Of a stretch of DNA of 64,000 nt, positions 48,851 through 60,387 are shown piece after piece. The notes beneath the pieces were generated by a model. That model was not told the DNA's origin, made no database searches, and saw nothing but the letters and a program-made list of their open reading frames with translations. How positions within the stretch are numbered: the stretch's first letter is position 1; every line of letters starts with the position of its first letter. Position numbers and translations under genes: made by a program. Source of the DNA: Brachypodium distachyon (lineage: Eukaryota; Streptophyta; Magnoliopsida; Poales; Poaceae); contig NC_016131.3 of NCBI RefSeq assembly GCF_000005505.3, forward strand, positions 69,328,355 through 69,392,354, given 5' to 3'.

Positions 48851-50603
48851 CCCATGTATGCAGGCGACGCCGCGAGGCTCCTGGAAGCCGGGTTTGTCAC
48901 CCGCACTGGAATTAGACTCACGCTGCTCCTCAGCACGAGCCTTGTCTCGTCCCCGGGGAGGGCGCTCCCTGCCGGCACGGGCCTGGCCGCGTCCTCCCTG
49001 AGCTTCCTCCCTGCCGGCACCCCCACCGGCAGGCTTGGACCCCGCTCTGGGGTCGTTCGGACAATCCCGAGAGAGATGCCCGATGTCGCCGCAATTGAAG
49101 CAGGCGCCGGCAGCTCGGCGCTCCTCGTGGCGCTGCTCGCGCCTCTGCTTGATGCCCTGCAGGATGCGGCAATGCTGTGCATCGTGCGAGGCATTGCCGC
49201 CAGACCCGCCACCGGATGAGGCCTTTTTCTCAAGCCTTGCGGTAGCCCCCGACTCCGTGGCGAGAACTTGCTTCCCGCTACGCTTTCGGGAGCTCTTCTT
49301 CTACGAGCCCTCAGCTGGGCTCGCGGCAGCCTTAGCTGCGAGCTCGGACGCCAAGCGCCCCTCCTCGGCCATGGCACACTTGTGCGCCAGGGCGTACAGA
49401 TTCTGTGTCGTCTGGATCCGGTGCGTGCTCAGCATCTCTCGCATCTTGGGGTCACGGACGTTGATGGCGAAGGAGTTGACGATGGCAGCAGCCTCCGCCT
49501 CCGGGATGGAGTATGAGAGGCTGGATAAGCGGTTGATGAAGCTCCGCAACGTCTCTCCCGGCTTCTGCACCACAGTGTGCAGCTCCGCCATGGTTCCCGG
49601 GCGCGTGTAGCCGCCCTGGAACGCGCTCACGAACTGCTCGCGCAGGTCCGCCCAAGTGGCTATGGACCCGGCAGGCAGGTTCAGCACCAACGTTCTCGCT
49701 GCCCCCTTGAGGACCATCGGAAACCAGTTAGCCCTGACCTTGTCGTCGGTGCCGATGGCATGCATCCCCAACGTGTAGGTCAGGAGGAAATCCTTCGGGT
49801 TCACGATCCCGTCGTACGTCCCAAGCGCCGGCGCTCGGCACTTGCGGGGCCATGTCACCTGGCACAGCTCACGGGTGAACGCGGTGCAGCCATCCTCGGC
49901 ACCCATGGGAGCATCCTCCTGCTCCTCCGGCCGCTGGCGCTCTACCTCGCACCGGCGCTCCAGGCGCTGGCGGAGATCCTCCTGCTGGTGGGCGTTCAGG
50001 ACGGCGCGCGTGTTACCCCGCGTGACGGTTGGCGACGATTCCGAGGACCCCACAGGACCCCCGCCTCCTTGCCCTCCCCGCGGGGGAGGGTTTTCTCCCT
50101 GTCGCGAGGCGCGGGGCGCGTCTCCACGCCCCGGGTTCTGCCCGCGGCCTGAGCCTGCCGGGGTGCCCTCGCCTTGTGGCGAGCGCGAGGAGTGCGTCCA
50201 ACTCCGCGATCCACACTTCGTGTGCTGGCGTGCCTTGCTGCGGCTTGTACCGCACGATGACTCGTGCGGCAATGATGGCTTCTGCCGGGGTTTGGGCTGG
50301 GGGCAATCGATTCTCCGACCGGCTGCCCTCTGCCCTATCCTCTGGCGCACCCGGGTGAGTGGGGTGCGACCCCGTCGGCGTCGCTCGTGACGCGGTGTGC
50401 TCATGGCGCAGCTGCCGCTGCCCGTCCTCGGTCCGCGATTCAACTCGCTGGCCTGCGCGGGCGGCACCGTGGCCGCTCGCGCGACTAGCTCTGACACTGG
50501 GAGCCGCCGGCCCCCTCAGCCGGTTGTCTACCAATGGCCGAGGAGGCGGGGGTGGCAGCTGCGACTGCTGCGCTCGTGAGGGCTCAGGGTTCTCCTGAGC
50601 CCG
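48851..50603 (-). pseudogene. Gypsy element A gag (main part)
   Basis: On the minus strand a retrotransposon gag domain is clear (KCRAPALGTYDGIVNPKDFL, NLPAGSIATWADLREQF, GETLRSFINRLSSL), followed by a zinc knuckle CFNCGDIGHLSRDC (49061-49102) of the CX2CX4HX4C type that binds RNA. A frameshift lies near 50150-50200. The N-terminal codons are at 53766-53677, on the other side of nested element C. Gag forms the particle that packages element RNA. Confidence 0.88.
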
Positions 50604-51375
50604 TGTCGCACCCGTGGCACCCGGGGTACCACCGTTGCATGACGCGTGGGTCGCCTCGCTTGCTCCCCGGAAGGATAACACCCCGGGCGGCAGTGTGCAA
50701 GCTGCCCGGCAAGCTAACAGCCCGGCAGGGCTAGCGAGGCTTCGGGGGAGAATTCCCGCCTGGGCACCTCCCGGGAAGCTACTTGCCGGGAGGGGCGTTC
50801 CCGAGCGCAGGTTTCCGTTGCGAGAGCGGGACCGAGCCAGCAGAATAGCGACGCCACGTGGGCGCGTGGCAGGCACCCTGTGCGCAGGGCTTGTCAGGAC
50901 AAAGAGTGAGATGCACGGCGCATTTAATGAGCTGACACAAAGGGGATTCCCCGTCAAGTCAAGCAAACAGTGGTTGTTGAAGAGTAGTTTTTAGGCCTTA
51001 GACCCCTAGTTACAGGGCTAGTGTTCTTGCATGTGTGCCAGCACATCGAGGAGGAGCTGCTCGAGCTCCCTGCTTGCCACTTGTAAACCATGCACCGTGG
51101 CACCTGTGGTATCCCCTTGGCTATAAAAGGAGGACCCCCGTCAACGGTCAAGGAAGGTTCGCACGTTCGTCAACCAACCCGTAGTACTACACTAGCAGTA
51201 GCCAAAAGTAGTAAGAGACACTTAGCCAAAAAAAGAGCACCCGGGGGCTCGCCCCGGCAACCTGTAAGAACTTGCTCTTCTGTCAATACAAGCGCAGACA
51301 AGCAGGACGTAGGGTTTTACACCTCCGGGTGGCCCAAACCTGGGTAAAACGCGTGTTCGTCCTCATTGTGTGTTG
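50604..51375 (+). repeat. 5' LTR of Gypsy element C, 3'-truncated
   Basis: It starts TGTCGCACCCGTGGCACC and follows the 3' LTR for 772 bp, then breaks at GTGTGTTG. The last 113 bp of the LTR and the primer-binding site are missing. A TATA box (GGCTATAAAAGG) lies at about 51119. Confidence 0.88.
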
Positions 51376-52405
51376 GCGCTGGGGCTACCTCTGGTTCCTC
51401 CGCCGTCCCCGCGACCCCGGCGACGGGGAATCGTCCATCAGCCCCCACTCTTTGCAGGGCGGGAAGGAGGCGATGATGTCAGTCAGCCCAGGAACGCCGG
51501 CGTGGAGGGAGATAAACCCCAACGGCAACCCTGTGATGGGGACGTCCTCGCCGGAGATCCCCTTCACCCACACCTGGAGTGATTCCCGGTCCACGCCCTC
51601 GCGATGGGGCGGGAGCGTAGTTGGAGCGGCGCGACGCGCCGGCTGATGAAGGTGCGCGCCACATCGATGTCGGTGAGCCCCGCTAGCCGCAAAGCCTTGA
51701 TCTTCTCCATGATGGGGAGGAGATCGGCGTCGCGGTGGTACCAGTCCCGCCAGCTGTCGTTGGTTGCGGCAGCTCGGTGGGCGCGTAGATGAACTCCTCG
51801 ATGTCTTCCACGCAGACCCAGCACCAGTCGCCCCGCCACTCCTTCTCGATCTTCTTCTCCGACCGTACGATGAACTCGGACTTCAGCCGGACGCAGGCGC
51901 GGAACACCACCCCCAACGACATCGCCTTCGCGTTATCGATGCGGGGGTAGAAGTAGTGCCGGAACAACGCCACCGACGGCATTACTCTGACGAACGCCTC
52001 GTAGAGGAACTGGAAGATGGCGAGGAGATAGAGGGAGGAGGGGTGGAGTTGCGCCACCCGCAGCTGATAGGACTCCATGAGCGCACGGAGGAATAGGGAG
52101 AACGGCGGCACTAACCCTGCAAGGATGAAGCGCCCGAACACCCGGAAGTCGTTTTCCTGGTGGTCGGCGCCGACGGGGAAGATCAGGGTCTCCCCGTGCT
52201 CGTTGAACCCGGAGGCAATGGCGTGCCAGATCTTGTCCAGCGCCTCGCCGTTGTGGCCGGGCCGGTAGAAGGCGAGCGTGGCCCTCATCGCCCGCTTCTT
52301 CTGCTCTTTATCTGTGGCGGCCTTGGTGGCTGCCTCGCTCTTGCTGACCGTCGGCTTCTTTTGGGCCTTCCCTTCCTTTACTTTTCTGGTTGTGGGGGGC
52401 GCCAT
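51376..52405 (-). pseudogene. Antisense accessory ORF of Gypsy element C
   Basis: The minus-strand frame starts MAPPTTRKVKEGKAQKK at 52405 and runs 240 codons (ETLIFPVGADHQENDF, FILAGLVPPFSLFLRALME, VMPSVALFRHYFYPRI), then continues in other frames to SLHAGVPGLTDI and KEWGLMDDS near 51420. It supplies the N-terminus missing in element A's copy. It lies antisense to the element, as in A. The C-terminal coiled coil is absent, having been removed with gag-pol by the internal deletion. Confidence 0.8.
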
Positions 52406-52510
52406 GGGGAGCGTGGGCGGAAGTTGGCAAGGTTCGTGGGCGCAAGGAACAAGAAGACGGAGGAGAATAGCTGGGGGGCCAAGTGTTTACCCCTCAGCGC
52501 AGCAGTGGGG

Positions 52511-52518
52511 CCTTATAG
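52511..52518 (-). promoter_or_regulatory. Possible TATA box for the antisense ORF
   Basis: On the minus strand GCTATAAGGCC lies about 105 bp upstream of the ATG at 52405, with a C/T-rich leader between. This could let the accessory ORF be transcribed on its own. It is inferred from sequence only. Confidence 0.4.
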
Positions 52519-52786
52519 CACCCCGCTGCTCAGTAATGGTCGCATCCGTACCCTATGGGTGCGCTGGGATAATTACGAATCATGGGGATAATGCGAAGAG
52601 TGGCTTTAACTTCTCGCGTTTAAGGGGAAGGTTACGGCGGAAATCTCGCACCCACTACTCCGTCCGTAACGGCGGGGTCCTTGGAACGACTGAGGACCCA
52701 CGCGTCGGTTGAGGGCGTAGCCTGGCAACCGGCCAGGGAGGAGTCCGCCCGGGAACAGGCGTTGCTGGCCCACGCCTGGGGGCTAT

Positions 52787-53671
52787 TGTCGCACCATTGG
52801 CACCCGGGGTACCACCGCTGCACGACGCATGGGTTGCCTCGCTTGCTCCCCGGAAGGATCACACCCTGGGCGGCAGTGTACAAGCTGCCCGGCAAGCTAC
52901 CAGCCCGATAGGGCTAACTGGGCTTCGGGGGAGAATTCCCGCCTGGGCACGTCCCGGGAAGCTACTTGCCGGGAGGGGCATTCCCGGGCGTAGGTTTCCG
53001 TTGCGAGAGCGGGACCGAGCCAGCAGAACAGCGACGCCACGTGGGCGCGCAGCAGGCACCCTGTGCGCAGGGCTCGTCAGGACAAGGAGTGAGGCGCACA
53101 TCGCATTTAATGAGCCGACAGAAAGGGGATTCCCGTCAAGTCAAGCAAACAGTGGCTGTTCAAGAGTAGTTTTTAGGCCTTAGACCCCCTAGTTACAGGG
53201 CTAGTGTTCTTGCATGTGTGCCAGCGGACCGAGGAGGAGCCGCCCGAGCTCCATGCTCGCCACTTGTAAACCATGCACCGTGGCACCTGTGGTATCCCCT
53301 TGGCTATAAAAGGAAGACCCCCGTCAACAGTCAAGGGGGGTTCGCTCGTTCGTCAACCAACCCGTAGTACTACACTAGCAGTAGCCCAAAGTAGCAAGAT
53401 ACACTTAGCCAAAAAAAGAGCACCCAGGGGCTCCCCCCGGCGACCTGTAAGAACTTGCTCTTCTGTCAATACAAGCGCAGACAAGCAGGACGTAGGGTTT
53501 TACACCTCCGGGTGGCCCGAACCTGGGTAAAACGCGTGTTCGTCCTCATTGTGTGTTGACGCGCTTCGCATTGGCCCCGCCGGCGATCGCTAGAGCGATC
53601 CCCGTCGCCCACTGCCGAACCAAAAAGGGGGTGCCCAAGCATCCCCGGTGTCAAAGCCCAGTGCTACGACA
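52787..53671 (+). repeat. 3' LTR of Gypsy element C, complete
   Basis: 885 bp from TGTCGCACCATTGGCACC to CAGTGCTACGACA, preceded by a purine-rich tract GCCTGGGGGCTAT. A TATA box (GGCTATAAAAGG) is at about 53301. Confidence 0.9.
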
Positions 53672-53676
53672 GCCCG

Positions 53677-53766
53677 CGACGCGGGCTGCGCGTCATGCGA
53701 CCGCGTGTGTGCCGCTGGGGCTTCACGCGGGTCGATCCGGGAGTCACCAGCCCGCTTAGGAGGCAT
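53677..53766 (-). pseudogene. N-terminal codons of Gypsy element A gag
   Basis: The minus-strand ATG at 53766 in CCACCATGCC begins MPPKRAGDSRIDPREAP. The frame is cut by element C. Allowing for one GCCCG, it is in phase with the sequence beyond C at 50598, so C entered an open gag. Confidence 0.75.
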
Positions 53767-53846
53767 GGTGGCTAGCTCCGCTGCTGGGGTGGACAAGGCC
53801 GATGTTGACGTAGACGACGGCGCCGGCGGTCACCAGTGAGCTCTCC

Positions 53847-53873
53847 TCTCGCGCCCCTACCTAGCGCGCCAGA
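53847..53873 (-). promoter_or_regulatory. Leader directly after the 5' LTR of element A
   Basis: On the minus strand the bases after the LTR read TCTGGCGCGCTAGGTAGGGG. This matches the position of the primer-binding site and the TCTGGCGC..TAGGTAGGGG leader seen in many grass Gypsy elements. The primer tRNA was not determined. Confidence 0.5.
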
Positions 53874-54774
53874 TGTCATAGCATGGGGCTTTGACAGCGG
53901 GGATGCGTGAGCACCCCCTTTAGGTTTGGTAGTGGGCTACGGGGATCGCTCCGGCGATCGCCGGCGGGGCCAATGCAAAACGTATGAGCACGATGAACAC
54001 GAGAACACTTTTTACCCAGGTTCGGGCCACCCTGAGGTGTAAAACCCTACGTCCTGCTTCTAATTTTTGTTATTAGTCAAAGAACTGGGGTTTACAGGTT
54101 GCCGGGGGGAGTCCCCAGGCGTTCTCTCTTTTCGGCTAAGTACCCTTTGCTACTTTGGGCTATTGCTAGTAGTGAACTGAGAACTGGTCCAACCAACCAA
54201 CCCTTTGACCATTGGCGGGAGTCCTCCTTTTATACTGAAGGAGATGCCACAGGTGCCACGGTGCATGGGTGACAAATGGCGAGCAGGGAGCTAGGGCAGC
54301 TCCCCCTCGGTGTGCTGGCTTGCATGCAAACTAGGTAGCCCTGCAGCTAGGGGTCTAGGCGCCTAAAATTTACCCCAGGCGGGTCACTGTTGGCTGAAAG
54401 GATAGGGAATCCCCTTTTGGTCGGAGCATTAAATGCTGGTGTGTGCTTCACTCCTCGTCCTGACGAAACCCGCGCGCCGCGTGCCCGCTGAGGCGCCGCG
54501 GGGCGCCGCTGTTGCTCCCGCTCGCTCCTGCCTTTGTAACGGTTGCTTGCGTCCGGGAACACCCTCCCGGCAAGCGAACTCCCCGGGAAGTGCCCAGGCG
54601 GGATTCCTCCTGCTGCCCCGCAAGGCAAACCCCCGCAACCCGGCTAGCCCTGCCGGGCTGACGACTTGCCTGGCATCTCGCGCGGAGCTGCCCGGGGCGC
54701 GATCCTTCCTGGGACCAAGCGAGGTGGCCCACGCGTTGCGCAGCGGTGGCGCCCGGGGTGCCACTAGTGCGACA
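53874..54774 (-). repeat. 5' LTR of Gypsy element A, complete
   Basis: 901 bp, minus strand, from TGTCGCACTAGTGGCACC (54774) to ATGCTATGACA (53874). A TATA box (AGTATAAAAGG) is at about 54226-54236. Outside lies GATTT, the target duplication. Confidence 0.9.
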
Positions 54775-54779
54775 GATTT

Positions 54780-56169
54780 CCAATGCAATTTCCTCCATTA
54801 ATTATATACGGGGGATCAACATGATATCCATGCATGTACACACAGTTAACTTTCCATCTCTAATTAGACGGATCTGACTAATTAAGACTTATACGAATGA
54901 CATGCAACTTCTTTTTTTTCTTAAAAACTACCACCAAATATTACATGAAATTGTCACCCTGATGTTAACAAGTTACCATGTGGTAATCTCATTCAAAGTA
55001 TGATGGTAACTTGTGGATCAAAGTTACCACACTATAATACATGAAGTTGCCACCTTGTTAGTAATAAGTCATCACCGTGCATCACATGTCAACTTTTAGT
55101 AAATATGATGGTAACTCATGCATTATCGCCTGGTAACACGAGAGTTCGAAAAAAGGTTGACGAAATATACTAAGAATGGTCTAGATTTGAAGTACTCGTC
55201 GAGACAAAGCCAACGACAAAAACGGTTTGTTAATCGGGCAAACGGTTTAAGCTACAATACATTTTGAATCTTCCAAATCAATTAGTACAACACTAGTGCA
55301 TACATGCGTGGGTCACAATGCAGCATTTGTAAACTCTGCTTGTCGTGAATACCCATCTAAGAAACCGACGTACGCGTGAAATGACTTAATCAACTAGTAC
55401 ATCCGGACGCGGAATGGCTTAATCAACTAGTACATTCGGACGGCTCGCTGACTTAGTGGATGGAAGATGCCACCTGGACACCTGCGGCCAATAGCAATCG
55501 TGCGCGAGACAGCGAGATAAAGAAAGTCAACTCGTCATGAAATAGGATTAAATTAAGCAAAGTCATGTATGCATGTCAGCATGTGCTTCAAATCGAACGT
55601 GTTAAGAATTAACAAGACTCGGTCGCACAGACAGGCGACCTAGCCACATAGTATGTCAGTGGAGATATACCACATCAGAGTATATATAGTCAAAAAAGGC
55701 AAACGAGTTATACCTAGGATTAATTAGTGCGTAGGCCAGGCTCGCGGGACACACTTGCAGGCCAGCCGGTATCCGTTGTTTGAGACCATCAATTCAGCAT
55801 CACTGCACCCCATGCACGGCAAACAAACAATAGCCAGACTTAGCTAGCTAGGGGTCCCTTTCTGTTTGAACATGACCATACCAAGCAAACGCGGGAACAC
55901 ATATGTGCCACAACCGCTCTATCTAGCTAATTCTAACCCCCTCAGCTCGGCTGCGCGCCTATATAAGTAGCTTAGATGCCCACACACCGAGGCCACGGCC
56001 GGCGGGCATGCATGCACAGACGGTGCAAGTGCAAACTACAGCAAGCTCAAATTAGCTATAGCTATCTCGATCAGTTGCCATCTCCCGCCACTATTTAATC
56101 TCTCCCGGTCCTCTTCTCTTCCAAACCATCCTCTGCGCCCTTCTTCATTGGTCCTCAGTGAAGAGAAAG
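54780..56169 (+). promoter_or_regulatory. Upstream region and promoter of xylanase gene 1
   Basis: 54780-54800 probably holds the last bases of the outer Mutator-like element. 54920-55145 is AT-rich with repeated GGTAAC/GTTACC words and no coding. A 27-bp word (CTTAATCAACTAGTACAT, CGGACG) is doubled at 55385 and 55417. A TATA box CTATATAAG at about 55958-55966 is followed by about 200 bp of C/T-rich leader. The start codon at 56170 lies in AAAGATGAGAG. Confidence 0.55.
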
Positions 56170-59100
56170 ATGAGAGCCTTGACGATGGAGAAGCCAGCGG
56201 CAGTCTTCTTGCTGGTGTGGGCTGCTGCCCTGCTGAATGGTAACACAAAAGATCGATCGAGCCTCTTAAATCTTTTGCTTCAATAACTTGGCTCATTTGA
56301 GCTTATATTATGCTGATCATTTCATCGAGGCTTTTGTTAATTCTGCTTGCTCTTTTCTTTCTTTCTTTCTCTCCAGCTGCTCTCATGGTGCAATCGATTC
56401 CTTACGACTACTCGTCAAGCTCCGAGGTATGTACACACGTGTGGTGTGCGTGCAGTACTACAACATGCTAGCTGATGCATAGCCACGAGCCGATTCCAGG
56501 CCATTTTCAGTTGCTTGTGCTAGCCGGCCAGCCGTAGCGTCACTGACAAGATACAGCACCCAGTGACACGCATGCATATGATAGCCGTGTGGTTGGGTGG
56601 TGCACTAGCTCTCTAGCTAAGCTGCACGGGAATAATTTTCTTGCCTCATCTGTGATCTCTTTTTGCCGTCCCTGAAAGTCCACTGATCAGTAGTGACGAT
56701 CGAGACATGTACATGTATATTGCATACATGCGTCGGTCTCGATCCCTAGTTAGTGATCGTTAATGCGATCGAGCTTGCAAAGGCAGCAGGGCCGATCGTG
56801 ATTAATGACTCTCTCTTCTCTCCATTGCTACCTTCGTTTTCTTATTACTAATAATTTTCAGTCGGCCATACATGCACGTTTGGTTAGTCTCCTGCCCGAT
56901 CATCGGCCGGCGGCTACGTGCGGTGGAATCGGGCCAAACAAAACAGGAAGAATTCGGAGTAAAAGCCGTGAGGAAACATGACGTGACCGACGCCAAGAAC
57001 AGATGGAAATTAAAGCCTCTACAGAGCCATTCCAAAAGCCGGTTCATCCAAAATCGCGCGCCACAGACAAAAAAAGAAAAATCTCTAAGCTCGCTGCCTG
57101 CATGCCTACGTACCGAACCCACACGCCGGGTCGATCCTTTTGACCCTCCGTCTGTTACTCCAATCCGCCGGTCCATTTCCAACAATCCAACTAGCCTAAC
57201 ATCGATCCAGCAATTAATCCCCATGCATGCATCTAGTTGGTGAATTGATCTGACAATGTAGTGCTGCAACGGTGATAAGAAAATGTGCTTTGATCATAGT
57301 GATTTGTGAACGCAACTTTCTGGCAAAGAAAGGAGGAGCTAGCAACGACTGATCAGAATTGGGACATATGGTGAATTGGTGATCTGGCTAAGCTTTTTTT
57401 TGGTGAAGGCCACACAGGAGAGGGCGTGTGTACCAGTGTCTGCCACACACCGCAGATATGCAGTGCATGCCGCCGTTCCACCCAGTTTTATTGCTCACAA
57501 ATGATCATGCGCTTACTTACCTGGTCACTTAATCAGCTTTAGCTTAACCTTTTCCCCGGTTGGTTGGTGAAGGGTACTTGTTTAGTATAGCTCTCTGTAT
57601 GCATGTGTGAAAATGTCCTGGGGGCAGGAGTGATCATCAAAGTCAACAGGGGCCCAGAATCAACACTAGTTAACTTTTCTCTTGTTGCAAATTCTCTATG
57701 TTTTTTTTTTGTGGGGGCAAATTCTCTATGTTTTTCTCCTTGTTTATTCAAACACAACGAATTTCTGGGGAAAATCTCTTCCGTGTTTTTTTTTCAAATT
57801 TGCTTTTGTTAGTCTTATGTTAGGCAACGTATGAGATATGCAATCACTTGGACTCGTGCGGGCAAGTCAACCAATATCCCTTTTGTAGCTCCAATGACCA
57901 TGCGGTCAACATACTCACATGGAAGACGAAATTCGTAGTGCCGGTTTTGGCAGGGAGTGGTGCCTTGCCAAACAAAACATGGCATGCGTGACGTTGTGTA
58001 AAATAATCTGGCATGCGCGTACTGGTCTGAACACTCTGATTCTCTGATAGTTGGGCGACAGTTACTATCAGTTAGTTCTGAACGGTAACGGCCTTTCTGT
58101 GTCTTTTACCGAGACCTTGACAGGAGTGGCCGGTAGGTAGTTTTGGCAGTTATTACGGCTTTGAGACCAGGACAAAAAAGCCAGCATTTTCTACTTTAAT
58201 TCGACATTTTTATCCGGATTACTGTACACTTTGACTTGATTAACCAGCCCCGTGGAAATTACCGTTACTAAGCTAGCTTGCCTACTCTTGGTAACTTTTT
58301 TGTTGACTTCGTGAGACCTGAACTTGCAGTGCTTGGCTGAGCCGCTGGAGCCGCACTACGGCGGCGGCCTGATCGTCAACCCGGACTTCAACGCCGGACT
58401 CCAAGGATGGTCCGTCTTCGGGTACGGCAGCGTCGGCGAGGCCACGTCGGCGGCAACGGGCAACCGGTACGCGGTGGCGAGGAACCGGACGCGGCCGTAC
58501 CAGAGCGTGAGCCAGAAGGTGTACCTGCAGAACGACACGCACTACACCCTGTCAGGTCCGATCCCTGAAACCAACTCACCACCTCTCTCTGCATCTTGAG
58601 AATTCGTCAGAAGAAGCGTCCATGAAGCCTTAATTTGTGACTTAATTTTGTGGTGTATATATATGTGCAGCTTGGTTGCAGGTTAGCGATGGGAGCGCCG
58701 ACGTGATAGCCGTCGTGAAGACGGCCGGCGGCGGCTTCGTCCACTCCGGCGGCGTCGACGCGAGGTCCGGCTGCTGGTCCATCCTCAAAGGCGGCCTCAC
58801 CGCCGCTGCCTCCGGGCCGGCTGAGCTCTACTTCGAGGTAATCAAGCAAAGCCTGCAACATTCTTCGATCGAAAAATCTAAGCAAAAGTTCAAAGATTGG
58901 TCATTTTACATGCTCTGTTTTTTGTTTCCAGAGCAACGCGACGGTGGACATCTGGGTGGACAACGTGTCGCTGCAGCCGTTCTCCCGAGAAGAATGGCAC
59001 GCGCACCGAGTGGACGCCACGAAGAAGGCCCGGAAGAAGACGGTGCGGCTCCGCGCCCGGGACAACGCCGGCCAGCCGTTGCCGGGCGCGCGGATGCACG

Positions 59101-60158
59101 TGGAGCACATCCGGAACGGGTTCCCGCTGGGCGCGGCCATGAGCCAGGAGATCCTGCGCAACCAGGCCTACCAATCCTGGTTCACCAAGCGGTTCACGGT
59201 GACCACCTTCGAGAACGAGATGAAGTGGTACAGCACGGAGCAAGCGCAAGGGCGCGAGGACTACTCCGTGCCGGACGCCATGGTCCGCTTCGCCAGGGGC
59301 CACGGCATCAAAGTGCGCGGCCACAACATCTTCTGGGACGACCCGGGCACGCAGCCCGGCTGGGTGCGCAACCTCAGCCCGGACCAGCTCCGGCGCGCCG
59401 CCGACCGGCGGATCAAGTCCGTCATGTCGAGGTACGCGGGGAAAGTGATCGCGTGGGACGTGGTGAACGAGAACGTGCACTTCGACTTCTACGAGGGCAA
59501 GTTCGGGTGGCAGGCATCGCCGGCCTTCTACAGGAAGGCGCACCAGATCGACGGCGGCGCGCTCATGTCCATGAACGACTACAACACGCTGGAGCAGCCC
59601 GGGGACACCAATTGCCTGCCGAGCAAGTACCTGCGCAAGCTGTGGCAGATCAAGGGGTTCCCCGGGAACGGGAACGCCGCCAGGATGGCCATCGGGCTGG
59701 AAGGACACTTCAGCGCGGAGCCCAACATCCCTTACGTGCGCGCCGCGCTGGACGCCATGGCGCAGGCCAACGTGCCCATCTGGGTGACCGAGATCGACGT
59801 GCAGCCGGGGCCGAACCAGGCGTGGCACCTGGAGCAGGTGATGAGGGAGGTGTACTCGCACCCGGCCGTGCACGGGATCGTGCTCTGGACGGCGTGGCAC
59901 CCGCAGGGATGCTACGTCATGTGCCTCACTGACAACGGGTTCAGGAACCTCCCCGTCGGCGACGTCGTCGACAAGCTCATCGGCGAGTGGAAGACGCACT
60001 CGCACGTCGGCGTCGCCGACGCCGAGGGTTACTACGAGGCGGAGCTGTTCCATGGGGAGTATAAGGTCACCGTCGCACACCCGGCGGCCAACTCTACCGC
60101 CGTGCAGAGCCTGATGGTTGACAAGGAGTCGGACAACGAGTACACGATACACGTCTAA
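56170..60158 (+). CDS. Secreted endo-1,4-beta-xylanase-like protein, CBM22 + GH10, 5 exons
   Basis: The exons are 56170-56239, 56377-56426, 58330-58555, 58671-58837 and 58932-60158, giving 579 residues. Residues 1-30 form a signal peptide (MRALTMEKPAAVFLLVW). About 50-170 is a CBM22-type carbohydrate-binding module (GGGLIVNPDFNAGLQGWSVF, YQSVSQKVYL, SGCWSILKGGL). From about 220 a GH10 barrel follows: FTTFENEMKWY-like block, KVRGHNIFWDDPGTQPGW, WDVVNEN with the acid/base Glu351, and WVTEIDV with the nucleophile Glu458. Both catalytic residues are present, so activity is expected. The product would act on arabinoxylan of the cell wall. Intron 2 is 1.9 kb. A paralogue starts 1.4 kb downstream on the same strand, so this is a tandem pair. 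Confidence 0.95.
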
Positions 60159-60387
60159 GTGTGTCGTGGTAGCTAGTAGTAGTACTAGCTTATATGAACA
60201 TTTGGTTATTGATTTAGATCATGAGTTGTTAATGCGCCCGGCCATGAGATTGCATTCTCATTCCTGGAGAGGCGATGGATCACATGTTCATTCATATTAC
60301 AGCAAAAGGAGTTCGATTTGTTCTTCTTAATAACATACTGCCACTACTAGTACGAATTTCCATGCCATTCCTGTCATCAGTTCAGTA

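Larger units (their letters stand above)
50604..53671 (+). mobile_element. Gypsy element C, plus strand, internally deleted
   Basis: A 3.07-kb element of the same family as A but in the opposite orientation. It has LTRs at both ends and an exact TSD GCCCG (50599-50603 and 53672-53676) cut into element A's gag. Its inside lacks gag and pol entirely and retains only the antisense accessory ORF and a purine-rich tract (about 52771-52786) before the 3' LTR. The two LTRs are equal in length over the shared 772 bp. It must have moved with proteins from another copy, or lost gag-pol after insertion. Confidence 0.9.
39447..54774 (-). mobile_element. Gypsy element A, 15.3 kb including a nested sister element
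   Basis: A minus-strand Gypsy element with TGTC...GACA ends and an exact 5-bp target duplication GATTT (39442-39446 and 54775-54779). Read 5' to 3' on the minus strand it has: a 5' LTR (54774-53874), gag, protease, reverse transcriptase, RNase H, integrase (to 44721), a non-coding region with 109-bp repeats, an accessory ORF on the opposite strand, and a 3' LTR (40048-39447) cut short. This layout, with an antisense ORF between pol and the 3' LTR, is known from the Tat/Retand lineage (such as maize Grande), so I place it there by inference. It is inactive because of frame lesions and deletions. The plus-strand element at 50604-53671 interrupts its gag. Confidence 0.9.

Noticed and set aside
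53874..53985. First reading of the Gypsy LTR end as GTGCTCA at 53985
   Set aside because: The same 110 bp are present outside 39558 in the other LTR, and the GATTT duplication fits only if LTRs end at GACA (53874 and 39447).
58676..59932. 418-codon plus-strand frame overlapping xylanase exons 4-5
   Set aside because: It reads through the intron and then in the wrong frame across GH10; the Arg/Ala/Gly-rich peptide is a shadow.
58890..60152. 420-codon minus-strand open frame opposite the GH10 exon
   Set aside because: It is the mirror of a GC-rich coding exon with biased third positions; it has no family match and no promoter.
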